64,000 bases of DNA. It comes from Telmatactis stephensoni. Its lineage: Eukaryota; Cnidaria; Anthozoa; Actiniaria; Isophelliidae. The position numbers were made by a program, and so were the translations under genes. The notes under the pieces are model-generated. The model ran no database searches. It saw nothing but the letters and a program-made list of their open reading frames with translations, and was not told the origin of the DNA. This document shows positions 1 through 11,011 of this stretch, piece after piece (positions within the stretch are counted from its first letter, which is position 1; the number at the start of each line of letters is the position of its first letter). The stretch is taken from positions 461,501 to 525,500 of the forward strand of contig JALIZF010001715.1 of the NCBI GenBank assembly GCA_029948255.1. Reading direction: 5' to 3'.

Positions 1-458
1 ACTATTACACATGATGCATACCATAATTTAGGATTGCGAGAAATCAATTCTATGGTAACCAAAAACTCTCATAGCTATAATCTAAGGAAATCTTTGAATG
101 TTGTACTCAATAGGCCAAAAACTGAATTGGGTCGTAGGTCTTTTATTCATAGATCGGCAATTGCATGAATGCTCTTCCAGATAATAATAAGGATTCCCCA
201 ATTCGTTCGATTTTCAAATACTATTTAAAACAATCTAAGCATATTATGAATATCAATTTTGGGAAGCGAGGGAATGTTATACACAACAAGAAACTAGATT
301 TTTACTATTACTTGCAATTTTACTATTCATTTATTTATTTAATTTATTTTAATATTTGTAAATATCATATTTGTATTTTATATAAATTTTAGTAGATGTA
401 ATTAGTGTACACATCAGCTGTAAAGTTGCAATTTTTAACCTGCGTTATCAAATAAAGT
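1..458 (+). mobile_element. 3' end of a CR1/L2-like non-LTR retrotransposon, frameshifted
   Basis: Frame 1 is open from base 1 to a TGA at 166-168, and reading continues in another frame (165-392) ending TAG. Across the break the text reads R-R-S-F-I-H-R-S-A-I-A then N-A-L-P-D. This matches the 'RRSF..R.A..WN.LP' block that typically closes the reverse-transcriptase ORF of CR1/L2-type LINEs, with the W codon reduced to TG by one missing base. An AT-rich 3' UTR follows, then AATAAAG and a tetranucleotide tail, as these LINEs often have. It is a dead 5'-truncated copy, cut by the window edge. The clade is inferred from this short block only. Confidence 0.68.
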
Positions 459-1291
459 TATGTATGTATGTATGTATGTATGTATGTATGTATGTATGTA
501 TGTATGTATGTATGTAGTATGTATGTATGTATGTATGTATGTATGTATGTATGTATGTATGTATGTATGTATGTATGTATGTATGTATGTATGTATGTAT
601 GTATGTATGTATGTATGTATGTATGTATGTATGTATGTATGTATGTATGTATGTATGTATGTATGTATGTATGTATGTATGTATGTATGTATGTATGTAT
701 GTATGTATGTATGTATGTATGTATGTATGTATGTATGTATGTATGTATGTATGTATGTATGTATGTATGTATGTATGTATGTATGTATGTATGTATGTAT
801 GTATGTATGTATGTATGTATGTATGTATGTATGTATGTATGTATGTATGTATGTATGTATGTATGTATGTATGTATGTATGTATGTATGTATGTATGTAT
901 GTATGTATGTATGTATGTATGTATGTATGTATGTATGTATGTATGTATGTATGTATGTATGTATGTATGTATGTATGTATGTATGTATGTATGTATGTAT
1001 GTATGTATGTATGTATGTATGTATGTATGTATGTATGTTATGTATGTATGTATGTATGTATGATGTATGTATGTATGTATGTATGTATGTATGTATGTAT
1101 GTATGTATGTATGTATGTATGTATGTATGTATGTATGTATGTATGTATGTATGTATGTATGTATGTATGTATGTATGTATGATGTATGTATGTAGTATGT
1201 ATGTATGTATGTATGTATGTATGTATGTATGTATGTATGTATGTATGTATGTATGTATGTATGTATGTATGTATGTATGTATGTATGTATG

Positions 1292-1322
<31 letters not shown>

Positions 1323-2997
1323 TGTATGTATGTATGTATGTATGTATGTATGGTATGTATGTATGTATGTATGTATGTATGTATGTATGTATGTATGTAT
1401 GTATGTATGTATGTATGTATGTATGTATGTATGTATGTATGTATGTATGTATGTATGTATGTATGTATGTATGTATGTATGTATGTATGTATGTATGTAT
1501 GTATGTATGTATGTATGTATGTATGTATGTATGTATGTATGTATGTATGTATGTATGTATGTATGTATGTTGTATGTATGTATGTATGTATGTAGTATGT
1601 ATGTATGTATGTATGTATGTATGTATGTATGTATGTATGTATGTATGTATGTATGTATGTATGTATGTATATGTATGTATGTATGTATGTATGTATCGTA
1701 TGTATGTATGTATGTGTATGTATGTATGTATGTATGTATGTATGTATGTATGTATGTATGATATTGTATGTATGTATGTATGTATGTATGTATGTATGTA
1801 TGTATGATGTATGTATGTATGTATGTATGTATGTATGTATGTATGTATGTATGTATGTATGTATGTATGTATGTATGTATGTATGTATGTATGTATGTAT
1901 GTATGTATGTATGTATGTATGTATGTATGTATGTATGTATGTATGTATGTATGTATGTATGTATGTATGTATGTATGTATGTATGTATGTATGTATGTAT
2001 GTATGTATGTATGTATGTATGTATGTATGTATGTATGTATGTATGTATGTATGTATGTATGTATGTATGTATGTATGTATGTATGTATGTATGTATGTAT
2101 GTATGTATGTATGTATGTATGTATGTATGTATGTATGTATGTATGTATGTATGTATGTATGTATGTATGTATGTATGTATGTATGTATGTATGTATGTAT
2201 GTATGTATGTATGTATGTATGTATGTATGTATGTATGTATGTATGTATGTATGTATGTATGTATGTATGTATGTATGTATGTATGTATGTATGTATGTAT
2301 GTATGTATGTATGTATGTATGTATGTATGTATGTATGTATGTATGTATGTATGTATGTATGTATGTATGTATGTATGTATGTATGTATGTATGTATGTAT
2401 GTATGTATGTATGTATGTATGTATGTATGTATGTATGTATGTATGTATGTATGTATGTATGTATGTATGTATGTATGTATGTATGTATGTATGTATGTAT
2501 GTATGTATGTATGTATGTATGTATGTATGTATGTATGTATGTATGTATGTATGTATGTATGTATGTATGTATGTATGTATGTATGTATGTATGTATGTAT
2601 GTATGTATGTATGTATGTATGTATGTATGTATGTATGTATGTATGTATGTATGTATGTATGTATGTATGTATGTATGTATGTATGTATGTATGTATGTAT
2701 GTATGTATGTATGTATGTATGTATGTATGTATGTATGTATGTATGTATGTATGTATGTATGTATGTATGTATGTATGTATGTATGTATGTATGTATGTAT
2801 GTATGTATGTATGTATGTATGTATGTATGTATGTATGTATGTATGTATGTATGTATGTATGTATGTATGTATGTATGTATGTATGTATGTATGTATGTAT
2901 GTATGTATGTATGTATGTATGTATGTATGTATGTATGTATGTATGTATGTATGTATGTATGTATGTATGTATGTATGTATGTATGTATGTATGTATG
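459..2997. repeat. (TATG)n microsatellite array, about 2.54 kb
   Basis: Uninterrupted TATG repeats fill this stretch, apart from single-base gains and losses clustered at about 516, 1038-1062, 1180-1200, 1320-1352 and 1570-1810. The right 1.2 kb (1811-2997) is perfect. The array starts directly on the AATAAAG tail of the LINE fragment to its left, so it is best read as an expanded LINE tail repeat. It is open in several frames on both strands (MYVC, HTYI), but this follows from the repeat and is not a gene. Confidence 0.97.
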
Positions 2998-3406
2998 GCG
3001 CAGCTCTATCATCTCTATCACGCAAAGCCATAGTAAGTTTGTTCTATCTCCAAACGAACAACTAAAAAGTGTGTCGACAAAATGAGTTCAAAAGAAGCTT
3101 TTTCTGAGTCCTTTGAGTGAGGTTTTTGGCCAAGCGAACGAAATGCTTGGAATTATTTACTTTTTACCTTTCACTTTTTTCACACCCTAAAAGGTACCAG
3201 ATTGCAGATTTTGACCCCTAAAAGGTACGAGTCCCCACCCCCCGGAACTTTTGAGCCTTTCGAAGTTGTATATACTTTGCATTCACATGTTTTCAGATAT
3301 CCATGGTGATGATTTTTGACGAATCTTAATCTTTCTTTGTGGGATAAATTCAGCTTTTATGTCTTTGTACATAAGCTAAAGTGTGGTTGATGAAAGGTCT
3401 ATACTA
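2998..3406. other. unique AT-rich spacer
   Basis: No coding exon, clear repeat or RNA gene seen. The sequence is unique and returns to normal complexity straight after the microsatellite. Confidence 0.5.
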
Positions 3407-3737
3407 AAGCCGGCGATACACGCTGCAATTTTTTCTCGCGCTTGCAATGCAATTTTAGGGATTTTGTTGCGAGAGGGAAATTGTCGAGTGTATCATGTCT
3501 GGCAACATAGGCGCCAACGATGTCTCGCAACAAAAATTTGTTGCAGAAAGTTCAAAAGTTTGAACTTTTCTGTGCAACATTGCACGCTCGTACTGAATGC
3601 TGCATGCAGAGTGATGACAGATGCTGCAATTTTTCCCTGCAACAAATTCTAAAATTGCATTGCCAGAGCAAAAATACAAAAAAAAAAAACAACAAAAAAC
3701 AAACAAACAAACAATTGCAGCGTGTATCACAGGCCTT
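3407..3737. mobile_element. MITE with 'GATACACGCTGCAATT' inverted ends
   Basis: The left end GATACACGCTGCAATT (from about 3415) is mirrored at 3713-3730 (AATTGCAGCGTGTATC). The flanking bases AAGCCGG and GGCCTT pair imperfectly. The inside is rich in TTGCAAC and GTTGCA motifs. Length (331 bp), inverted ends and lack of a coding frame fit a non-autonomous DNA transposon. No target duplication was settled. Confidence 0.7.
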
Positions 3738-3748
3738 AAAGCAGTTTC

Positions 3749-3868
3749 CATAAACCCGTGAAATACACGTTAGCGTATTAGGCACTACTGGCACCCTAAC
3801 TCCTTTGTACTTATCTGACTATTACACTCTAGTACACTTTGTTTTGTGGGTTAATGAAAACCACTCAA
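3749..3868. mobile_element. MITE of the 'AGTGRTTTTCATT' family (copy 1)
   Basis: It begins AAACCCGTGAAAT and ends GGGTTAATGAAAACCACTC, which are near inverted copies of each other. Inside, 'ACTATTACACTCTAGTACAC' resembles, in reverse, the copy at 57652-57770. A further piece, GAGTGGTTTTCATTAG, lies at 4034-4049. This family recurs at 7161, 11362, 47908, 50338, 57352 and 59894. Confidence 0.6.
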
Positions 3869-4347
3869 TTTCATGAAATACTGATTGACTAATCCGTCAT
3901 GACAAAGGCAAAGACTATCGAGCTCAGTTGAAACCAACTTTCTACTGGGACTATGATAAGTTTTTATTGTCTTCACCCGAGTAAGTCAGTCCAAACACGT
4001 ACCACAGACAACCGTAAATTAACCGCCTGTAGACTTGAGTGGTTTTCATTAGAAATCTTTCGTATAAGCCCAGTCCATTCCGCTACTAGTGGAAACCATC
4101 CACTAAATATGATAATGAGGTAAAACAGAACGTGTAGCTATTGTTTTAAACAGAAAACGACGAACACCTTGAAACAATTGTAGTTTATTAGAGTATTTTT
4201 AGTAAGTTTTAGTATTTTACAGTTTTCCAGGTTATACTGAAACTTAACTAACATGAAAAACCGTATACGTAATTAGTCATCCTTATTTTAAAAGAACAAC
4301 AAAAGAAAACCAGATTTACTTATGTATTAGGCTAGCTTACATTTGCG

Positions 4348-4748
4348 CTAATCACTTTCGATCCGTCTCAGATTCAAATTTGTATCAAAAATTTCACATA
4401 TTATGTCCATCATTTCCATTGCGCGCTCCGAAACATTTTTGTGTGAGCAGTTCCTGAGCGTCTTTGCTTGCTTTTCTTCGGCTTCGTTTTCTTTTCTTTC
4501 TGTTCTTTGCTCTAAATGGCTTAGATATTCCAGTCTGTTCAGTGTCTTCATTAAACTCTTTATTCAGCTCCGGTTTGTTGTTCTGATCGTCGGAGCTGAC
4601 TGTATTCCAAATTCACCAAATCCAATTTTGATCGTTGTCGTTCTTCCGGCGTTAATTTATTGCAGTATTTCATCTTTGCTTTCTTGATGGTACTGGCGAC
4701 CATGCTTGGTGTATCATTACTTGTAGATGGCGTTTCATTATCTTCCAC
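4348..4748 (-). pseudogene. unrecognised transposon-borne coding remnant
   Basis: Two adjoining minus-strand frames run 4748 to 4560 (62 aa, M-E-D-N-E-T-P-S-T-S start) and 4551 to 4348 (67 aa). The second is charged and helical in look (L-E-Q-R-T-E-R-K-E-N-E-A-E-E-K) and ends N-L-N-L-R-R-I-E-S-D. They are separated by a stop and frame change, so they may be two parts of one broken frame. Sited inside the long-TIR element, they are probably its accessory DNA-binding ORF. No domain is identified. Confidence 0.35.
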
Positions 4749-6357
4749 CAGTCCGGTTCATATCCAGTTTTGGAGATATGACTGGCGTGACAAAATGGAG
4801 TGTGTAAATAAGATCAAGTTGTCTCTATAATTTCCCTTATTTCTTTGAAATGGCAATGCATATCCACAGCACTTTTCAAGCTGTGAAGTCTATTATTATG
4901 CAGGTATCCCGTGGTGTCTTTTCAATGTCAGACAAAGCTTCGAAGACGTCATATTAACGAGCTCAAGTTCAAGTTACGGGTCTTTCAGCAATAAAAATAC
5001 CGTTGTCACTATACACTAATTCGAAGGTTTTACTATCTTCCGCGCTTTTAAAGAAATGTTTGCCATAATTTTCTGAAAGGATTTGAGTTTTTGCACAAGA
5101 CAGTGATGGTTTTGTTTGGGTGCCAGCCCAAAAGTGAATGGGCCAAGACTTGGTTAAATTTGAGGACGGCTGAACTATTTGCCAGTCAAGAATTGTGCTT
5201 GTAAATCTCGAGTCCTTGGATCTCTTTGGATGGCCAAAATCAATTCATTTTGGATTCTTGGACAATCGCTATCGTAAAGATAAAGTTTTGGAGCAGCTCA
5301 AGAATTTTTGGGTAGGTTTTAACGATATTTTCGATTGTTGCAAGAGTCATGAGTTGCCGTGACAGACTGACGGCCAAAGGTCATGAATTCAAAGTATTTT
5401 CATTGAACTTGCTAAAACTATTCGTTGTGTGGCTCTCTTTGAAAGCCCTTTGAAGCCTATTCAGTGCTCGATGTGATAGAATAAAGTTTTTAACTATCTC
5501 AATCCTAATTTGGCCTTTATTTGTTATCAGAATTTACTTAATTCTCAGCAGCGATGAAATCGCCGCGGCAAAATCAAAACAGTTCAAATTAACATGAGAA
5601 CATTTATTCCTTACTCATGTGTATTCTAATTTGCCGGATAGGCAAGGTAGAGAGTTTTACAAAACTGAGGTTATTGTAAAAATATGATTGAATATAAGGT
5701 AACTGCATAAACATGGAATTTGTAAATTGAGTATCATAAATGTGGTGTTCGTCAATGATTTAAGCTGACAGTTGTTATAGTAACCACATTTCCTCAACTC
5801 TGATTGGCCGAAGTAGTATTTACAAAATATCTCCAAAACTGGATATGAACCGGACTGTCCACCATGCGAACTCCCCCCCCCCCCCCCCCCCGGGCTTTCA
5901 ACACCCCCACCCAAGTTTCACAAATTTGTGTTTTTGCATTGTGGATATAACAATACTTTATAATTCAATCAGCTCCTTTATTTTTCATTATTGTTAACAA
6001 GTTTCGTATACAGTACATAATTTTCTATATAGATGGCTTTTATAACATGTAAATTTGACTTTGTTAGGACATGAATAGTCGATAAATGTAATGTCGTCAG
6101 CAATCACTCTCCGTTATGGACAGAATGTCAGTTGAGACGACTATACTTTTCATTTCCTGTGTACTGTTAAATATGGTGATTTCTATTCCAACTCCAATTG
6201 CTGATGCCATCATCAACTTCAATATCTACGATGTATTATTTCTATTCTGGTTATGCATTTAGAAATGCGGGTTTGTTTGCAAGAATACAGAACCAAAGGT
6301 AATTGTTTTGGCTAAGCACAGCCGAACTGCCAGAAACATTCGAAGAAATAACCGAAC

Positions 6358-6376
6358 ATATATATATATATATATC
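6358..6376. repeat. (TA)n microsatellite
   Basis: Short alternating TA run of about nine units inside the large TIR element. Confidence 0.8.
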
Positions 6377-7160
6377 ACGGGCTTTGTCGAGGGTAATAGG
6401 CGTGGCTCGGTAAGAAAAAGACGAAGGATGTGTATGCTCAACAAGTTTTGTTAACAATGATGTGGCTTAGAAAATATCCGTGCTTAGACACACTGGTTCT
6501 CAGTCCTTCAACCGTATCTGCAACAATTCACAGGAGTATCCCAATTACTGAGATACTTTCAAAACCAGGTTAGATGGCCTACAAATGCTGAATAGAATGC
6601 TCTACGGGGTAACTGGAGAGAATTTCCTATTGAAGTAGGTTGTATTGACGAAACCCCACACGAGATACAGACTTGTGGCGGATTTTTCTGTTAACAGACG
6701 AAGGATATGCAAACTCCCCCTCTACTAACACCTTTTCGCACTGCACAGATCCGTCGTATGACAAGGCCGATCAGAGACGAGCACGAAGGTTCAATCATAA
6801 ACTATCAAAAAAACTATAAACTATGAAAACCTATCGGACCATCAGCACTATTTTGACGCCACCCTCGGTGGTTCCAGCCGATAGGGGTAAAACTGTGAAC
6901 ATATCTCGCCCAGCGACATGTTGTACTGATTGAACAGATCTAAAAATGGTATTTAGTTTTGAGATAACGATGATGAACAACTGCCTTTTTCACATTTCTT
7001 GTACGCTGTTTGCTTGTTTGAGGCAAAAAATACAATAGGCTCTAATAAACTACAGTTGTTTCAAGGTGTTAGTCGTTTTCTGTTTAAAACAATAGCTACA
7101 CGTTCTGTTTTACCTCATTATCATATTTAGTGGATGGAATGGACTGGGCTTATGCGAAAG

Positions 7161-7300
7161 CTCTCTACTTGACTGTGAAGGAATAGACAAACTAATAATT
7201 AGTTGGTAGTAGACTCTAAAGCCATTGTTTTCTTTTGTTTCTTATCAAATACTACAAACTAAATAGTCATTTTTCTTTTACAATCAAATGAAAATCACTC
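7161..7300. mobile_element. MITE of the 'AGTGRTTTTCATT' family (copy 2)
   Basis: It abuts the right end of the 3.1 kb element. The left end CTTGACTGTGAAGGAATAG and right end CTTTTACAATCAAATG plus AAAATCACTCC are degenerate inverted copies. It carries the family core motif ATTGTTTTCTTTTGTT. Confidence 0.6.
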
Positions 7301-7752
7301 CACTAGGAACACGCTTCACAATTTCTTCTTGGAAGACATTACATGAAATTGAACTGCTGTTTTATTTACTTACATCCCTACATCTTTGATAATAAAAATG
7401 AGAAAACAATTAACAAAACAAAAACAAAAACAAAAGCAAAAACAAAAAATAAGAGAGATAAAAACATGCAGCAGTATTTTAGAAAAATCCGGTTTAAATG
7501 TTTCAAAATTCCGGTATCATGAGTTATCCGGAACCCGCTTTTATATTCAGCAGATTCAGACTTCTGCATGGTAGAGAAAGGCCTTGTTGCTATTTAAAAT
7601 AGGTTTCTCTAATTTCTTTATATTCCGTTGAAACAATTCTGACCCTAACTAAAAATAATTGTGGAATTGAGACATCTCAACGAACAGTTTTTGAGCTAGT
7701 TATTTCGCATTAGATCAAGAGAACATAATAGCAAAGGGGGATGACACATGAT
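7301..7752. other. A-rich spacer
   Basis: Contains an AAAACA-rich run (about 7405-7450) and no supported gene or RNA. Short open frames on both strands here are low-complexity. Confidence 0.5.
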
Positions 7753-7938
7753 TACATGGCATTAAGATCATCCTAGTAGGCGAATCATCCTACCTGCTTT
7801 ACATTTACTGCATTCTGCTTAGTAGGATGATCCTAGTACCAGGTCTACCCGAAGCGAAGATACAACTGAAATTTCCATATAAATAGAATGCAGTAAATTT
7901 AATGTATAGCAGGTAGGATGATTGGCCTACTAGGATGA
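7753..7938. mobile_element. Harbinger-type MITE, diverged copy
   Basis: It shares GATCATCCTAGTAGGCGAAT, the TACCTGC block and the ATGCAGTAAAT block with the intact element at 39325-39530. The ends pair as ATCATCCTAGTAGG and CCTACTAGGATGA. The outer TIR (GGGGGTGTTTACATGG) is reduced to ATTACATGG on the left and missing on the right. Confidence 0.65.
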
Positions 7939-8200
7939 GAGAGGGAAACTCAGTATTGATGTCTGTGCGATGTTCCCGGCGACTAAGGCTATTTTTAGTA
8001 ATTTCGCCATCGTGCACGCAAGGTTCTTAAACAATAGAATACATATGCGGAAAACAAACGGTCCCTTCCGCGCCCAAGTGAAAAGTCAGTCAAATTCTAT
8101 TGTTTAAGAGCCTTGCGTGCGCGATGGCGAACTGAAGTTACTAAAAATAACCTTAGTCGCCACGAACATCGCATAAACATCAATACTGAATTTCCCTCTC
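7939..8200. mobile_element. MITE with ~105 bp inverted arms and 53 bp loop
   Basis: The left arm 7939-8041 (GAGAGGGAAA onward) pairs with 8095-8200 (ending TTTCCCTCTC). The arms include CGCCATCGTGCACGCAAGG against CCTTGCGTGCGCGATGGCG. The loop holds ATGCGGAAAACAAACGGTCC. Most of it lies within the 257-bp direct repeat that flanks the foldback to the right. Confidence 0.75.
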
Positions 8201-8255
8201 TTATTATTATGGTCTCTTTATTAGATATAAAAATCCTATCTTAGGAAAGTGTTAT
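7999..8255 (+). repeat. 257-bp direct repeat, left copy
   Basis: The segment from TAATTTCGCCATCGTG to GGAAAGTGTTAT recurs without visible change at 9639-9895, offset by exactly 1640 bp. It contains the loop and right arm of the 7939-8200 MITE plus downstream sequence. Confidence 0.93.
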
Positions 8256-9638
8256 AGGTTGAAATGCAATTTGGTAGTACATATGGGGAGCGAGTAGCAG
8301 GTAGAGAGAAGAGAGGGGGGGAGGGGAGGGTGGGAAAAGAGAAAAAAAAATAGAAAGGAGAGGGGAGAGGTGATGAAAAAGGGAGTAAAGTGAAAAAAAA
8401 AAGAAATGATTTTACCATTTCTTCTTAAAAAAGAAAAAAAAATTTTTTTAATTTTTTTTAAAAAATTGAAAGTGGGAAAAAAATATAATAAATAAAAATG
8501 AATGGGAAGTATAATAGGTTGAAATGCAATATGGGAGTACCTATGGAGAGCGAGTAGCAGGTAGAAAGAAGAGGGGGGAGGGGAGGGTGGGAAAGAAAAA
8601 CTAGAACGGAGAGGGGAGAGGTGATGAAAAAGGGTGAGTAAAGTAAAGTGAAAAAAAGAAAAATTTTACCATTTCATCTTAAAAAATAGTATATATAAAT
8701 TAATTTTTTAAAATTAGAAAGTGGGGAAAAAAAATATAATAAATAAAAATGTATGGGGAGACCTCGTGGTAGATAACAAGGAAAAGGGGAGGATGACAAG
8801 GGGGAGGGGGGAGGGGAGGTAGGAGACAATTGAGCTCAAATGTAATGGACGTGGCGTATATCGTGGAAGGGAGCCGGAGATCGTAGGTACCGCTTTGTAC
8901 TACTCATCAGGGACAAAATACAAAGCAGCGGATGAAAACCCACGCGTTTCGTAACTTGTAGCGCTAAAAGTTTTGTCCTACGCGTAGTAGTACAAAGCGG
9001 TACCTACGATCTCCGGCTCCCTTCCACGATATACGCCACGTCCATTACATTTGAGCCCAATTGTCTCCTACCTCCCCTCCCCCCTCCCCCTTGTCATCCT
9101 CCCCTTTTCCTTGTTATCTACCACGAGGTCTCCCCATACATTTTTATTTATTATATTTTTTTTCCCCACTTTCTAATTTTAAAAAATTAATTTATATATA
9201 CTATTTTTTAAGATGAAATGGTAAAATTTTTCTTTTTTTCACTTTACTTTACTCACCCTTTTTCATCACCTCTCCCCTCTCCGTTCTAGTTTTTCTTTCC
9301 CACCCTCCCCTCCCCCCTCTTCTTTCTACCTGCTACTCGCTCTCCATAGGTACTCCCATATTGCATTTCAACCTATTATACTTCCCATTCATTTTTATTT
9401 ATTATTTTTTTTTCCCACTTTCAATTTTTTAAAAAAAATTTAAAAAAATTTTGTTTTCTTTTTTAAGAAGAAATGGTAAAATCATTTCTTTTTTTTTTCA
9501 CTTTACTCCCTTTTTCATCACCTCTCCCCTCTCCTTTCTATTTTTTTTCTCTTTTCCCACCCTCCCCTCCCCCCCTCTCTTCTCTCTACCTGCTACTCGC
9601 TCCCCATATGTACTACCAAATTGCATTTCAACCTATAA
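8256..9638. mobile_element. 1.38 kb foldback (long palindrome) element
   Basis: The left arm (about 8253-8913) and right arm (about 8987-9638) are inverted copies of about 650 bp. They begin and end with ATAGGTTGAAATGCAATTTGG and its complement. A 73-bp centre (8914-8986) contains GGGACAAAA and TTTTGTCC. The arms are strongly strand-biased (G/A-rich left, C/T-rich right), carry an internal near-duplication (8254-8500 against 8510-8760), and differ by small indels. No transposase frame is present; open frames in the arms are low-complexity. Confidence 0.88.
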
Positions 9639-9895
9639 TAATTTCGCCATCGTGCACGCAAGGTTCTTAAACAATAGAATACATATGCGGAAAACAAACG
9701 GTCCCTTCCGCGCCCAAGTGAAAAGTCAGTCAAATTCTATTGTTTAAGAGCCTTGCGTGCGCGATGGCGAACTGAAGTTACTAAAAATAACCTTAGTCGC
9801 CACGAACATCGCATAAACATCAATACTGAATTTCCCTCTCTTATTATTATGGTCTCTTTATTAGATATAAAAATCCTATCTTAGGAAAGTGTTAT
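9639..9895 (+). repeat. 257-bp direct repeat, right copy
   Basis: Partner of 7999-8255. Together the two copies bracket the foldback like an unusually long target duplication. Confidence 0.93.
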
Positions 9896-10966
9896 CATTT
9901 TGTTCTGTTCTCAGTGTATCGTCATCGTTATCTGCGTGCGCACCAACAAGAACCATTTCGAGCATCCTTAAGGGATAAATTTGCAATGACACCTTTTTTG
10001 AATGACGGCTAGCCATCCCGTTCACACTAAACTGACTACAAATTTTCTTTCCTGCCGTTTCGACGTGAATGCCAAAAATGTCGAGAAAATAAAAGAACCA
10101 CTTCCCTATCTATATCCTGATTAGTGTGCGTGACCTCTCGATCTGTCACTAAGTGAACAATAATTCGCATCACAATGATGTTAAACGACTCATTTTGCAT
10201 ATGTAATAGAACTCCATGCCGTCAAAGACTGCCAAAATTGGACAAGAGTGACGAGGCGGCAGGCTGAGAGTCCAATTTGACAATAAGAGGAATTTTTGGA
10301 GTTGAATTATTTTCAAATTGGCCAGTATGGAATGCTGTTACTTATCAATTATATAGTTGTCTGTAAACCCGATATTATCAGCATTTATAATTATCTTTAT
10401 TTTTTTGGCAAACTGTCCAATTTCAAATGTCCAGTTTAAGGTGAAAAATTGAACCGTTGACCAATAATAAAGAAAAATCAATTTCTTGACAATATTTGAT
10501 TTAGAAACAGCTATATAATTAACACTTGAAGTGTAAATATAGAAAGCGCTATTTAAGCATACTATTCGCGAATGAACTTAAATTGTCAAAAATCTGTAAG
10601 TTTTCTGCTATAAATCCTCGAATGCATTTTGCTGAGTACACAATAAAAGCTAAAACTCTTCAGTTTCTGTGACGTTCAAAATCAAGAAAGAACATAACGA
10701 ACAATAGAGAACATGCAGAATGATTCATCATACTTATACACTAGCCTTTGGACGCTAAAATGGCGTTTGTGAATGATTACGTCAAAAAAGTGTATATGTT
10801 GCCAGAGTGACTTGTAAGAGTCTTATAGGTAGAAGGCAATGGACACGGGGCAGGAATGGGTTTAGCAACTAGAAAAACAGCCAACAAGACTTTTTGGTCT
10901 ACATTTCATAATTCATTTGCTGTAAACCTTTCAATTGAATGAGACACACTTTTGATAAAATACACT
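9896..10966. other. intergenic, no gene seen
   Basis: AT-rich unique sequence between the foldback and the 3' end of the Ly6-type gene. No exon or inverted repeat that I can support. Confidence 0.45.
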
Positions 10967-10972
10967 TTTATT
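10967..10972 (-). terminator. poly(A) signal of the Ly6-type gene
   Basis: TTTATT on the plus strand is AATAAA on the gene strand, 40 nt beyond the stop codon at 11012-11014. Confidence 0.55.
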
Positions 10973-11011
10973 TCAAAACTTGTTGACGATTGAGGCGAGC
11001 TTGACTTTGTT

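Larger units (their letters stand above)
4057..7160. mobile_element. 3.1 kb DNA transposon remnant with ~125-140 bp terminal inverted repeats
   Basis: 4057-4196 (starting CTTTCGTATAAGCCCAGTCC) reappears as its reverse complement at 7037-7160 (ending GGGCTTATGCGAAAG). The left arm has an extra short hairpin, GCTACTAGTGGAAAC. Inside are two minus-strand frames without known domain (4348-4551 and 4560-4748) and a 1.1 kb segment bounded by 31-bp inverted repeats (4749-4779 and 5827-5857). A C-run at 5875-5892 lies just outside that segment. No DDE transposase was recognised, so the superfamily is open. Confidence 0.68.

Noticed and set aside
448..3085. Very long open frames of HTYI and MYVC repeats on both strands
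   Set aside because: They are forced by the TATG tetranucleotide repeat, which lacks stops in several frames. No promoter, splice or protein evidence.
8236..9747. Phe/Ser/Pro-rich open frames
   Set aside because: Mirror-image translations of the pyrimidine-rich foldback arms; low complexity and no splice context.
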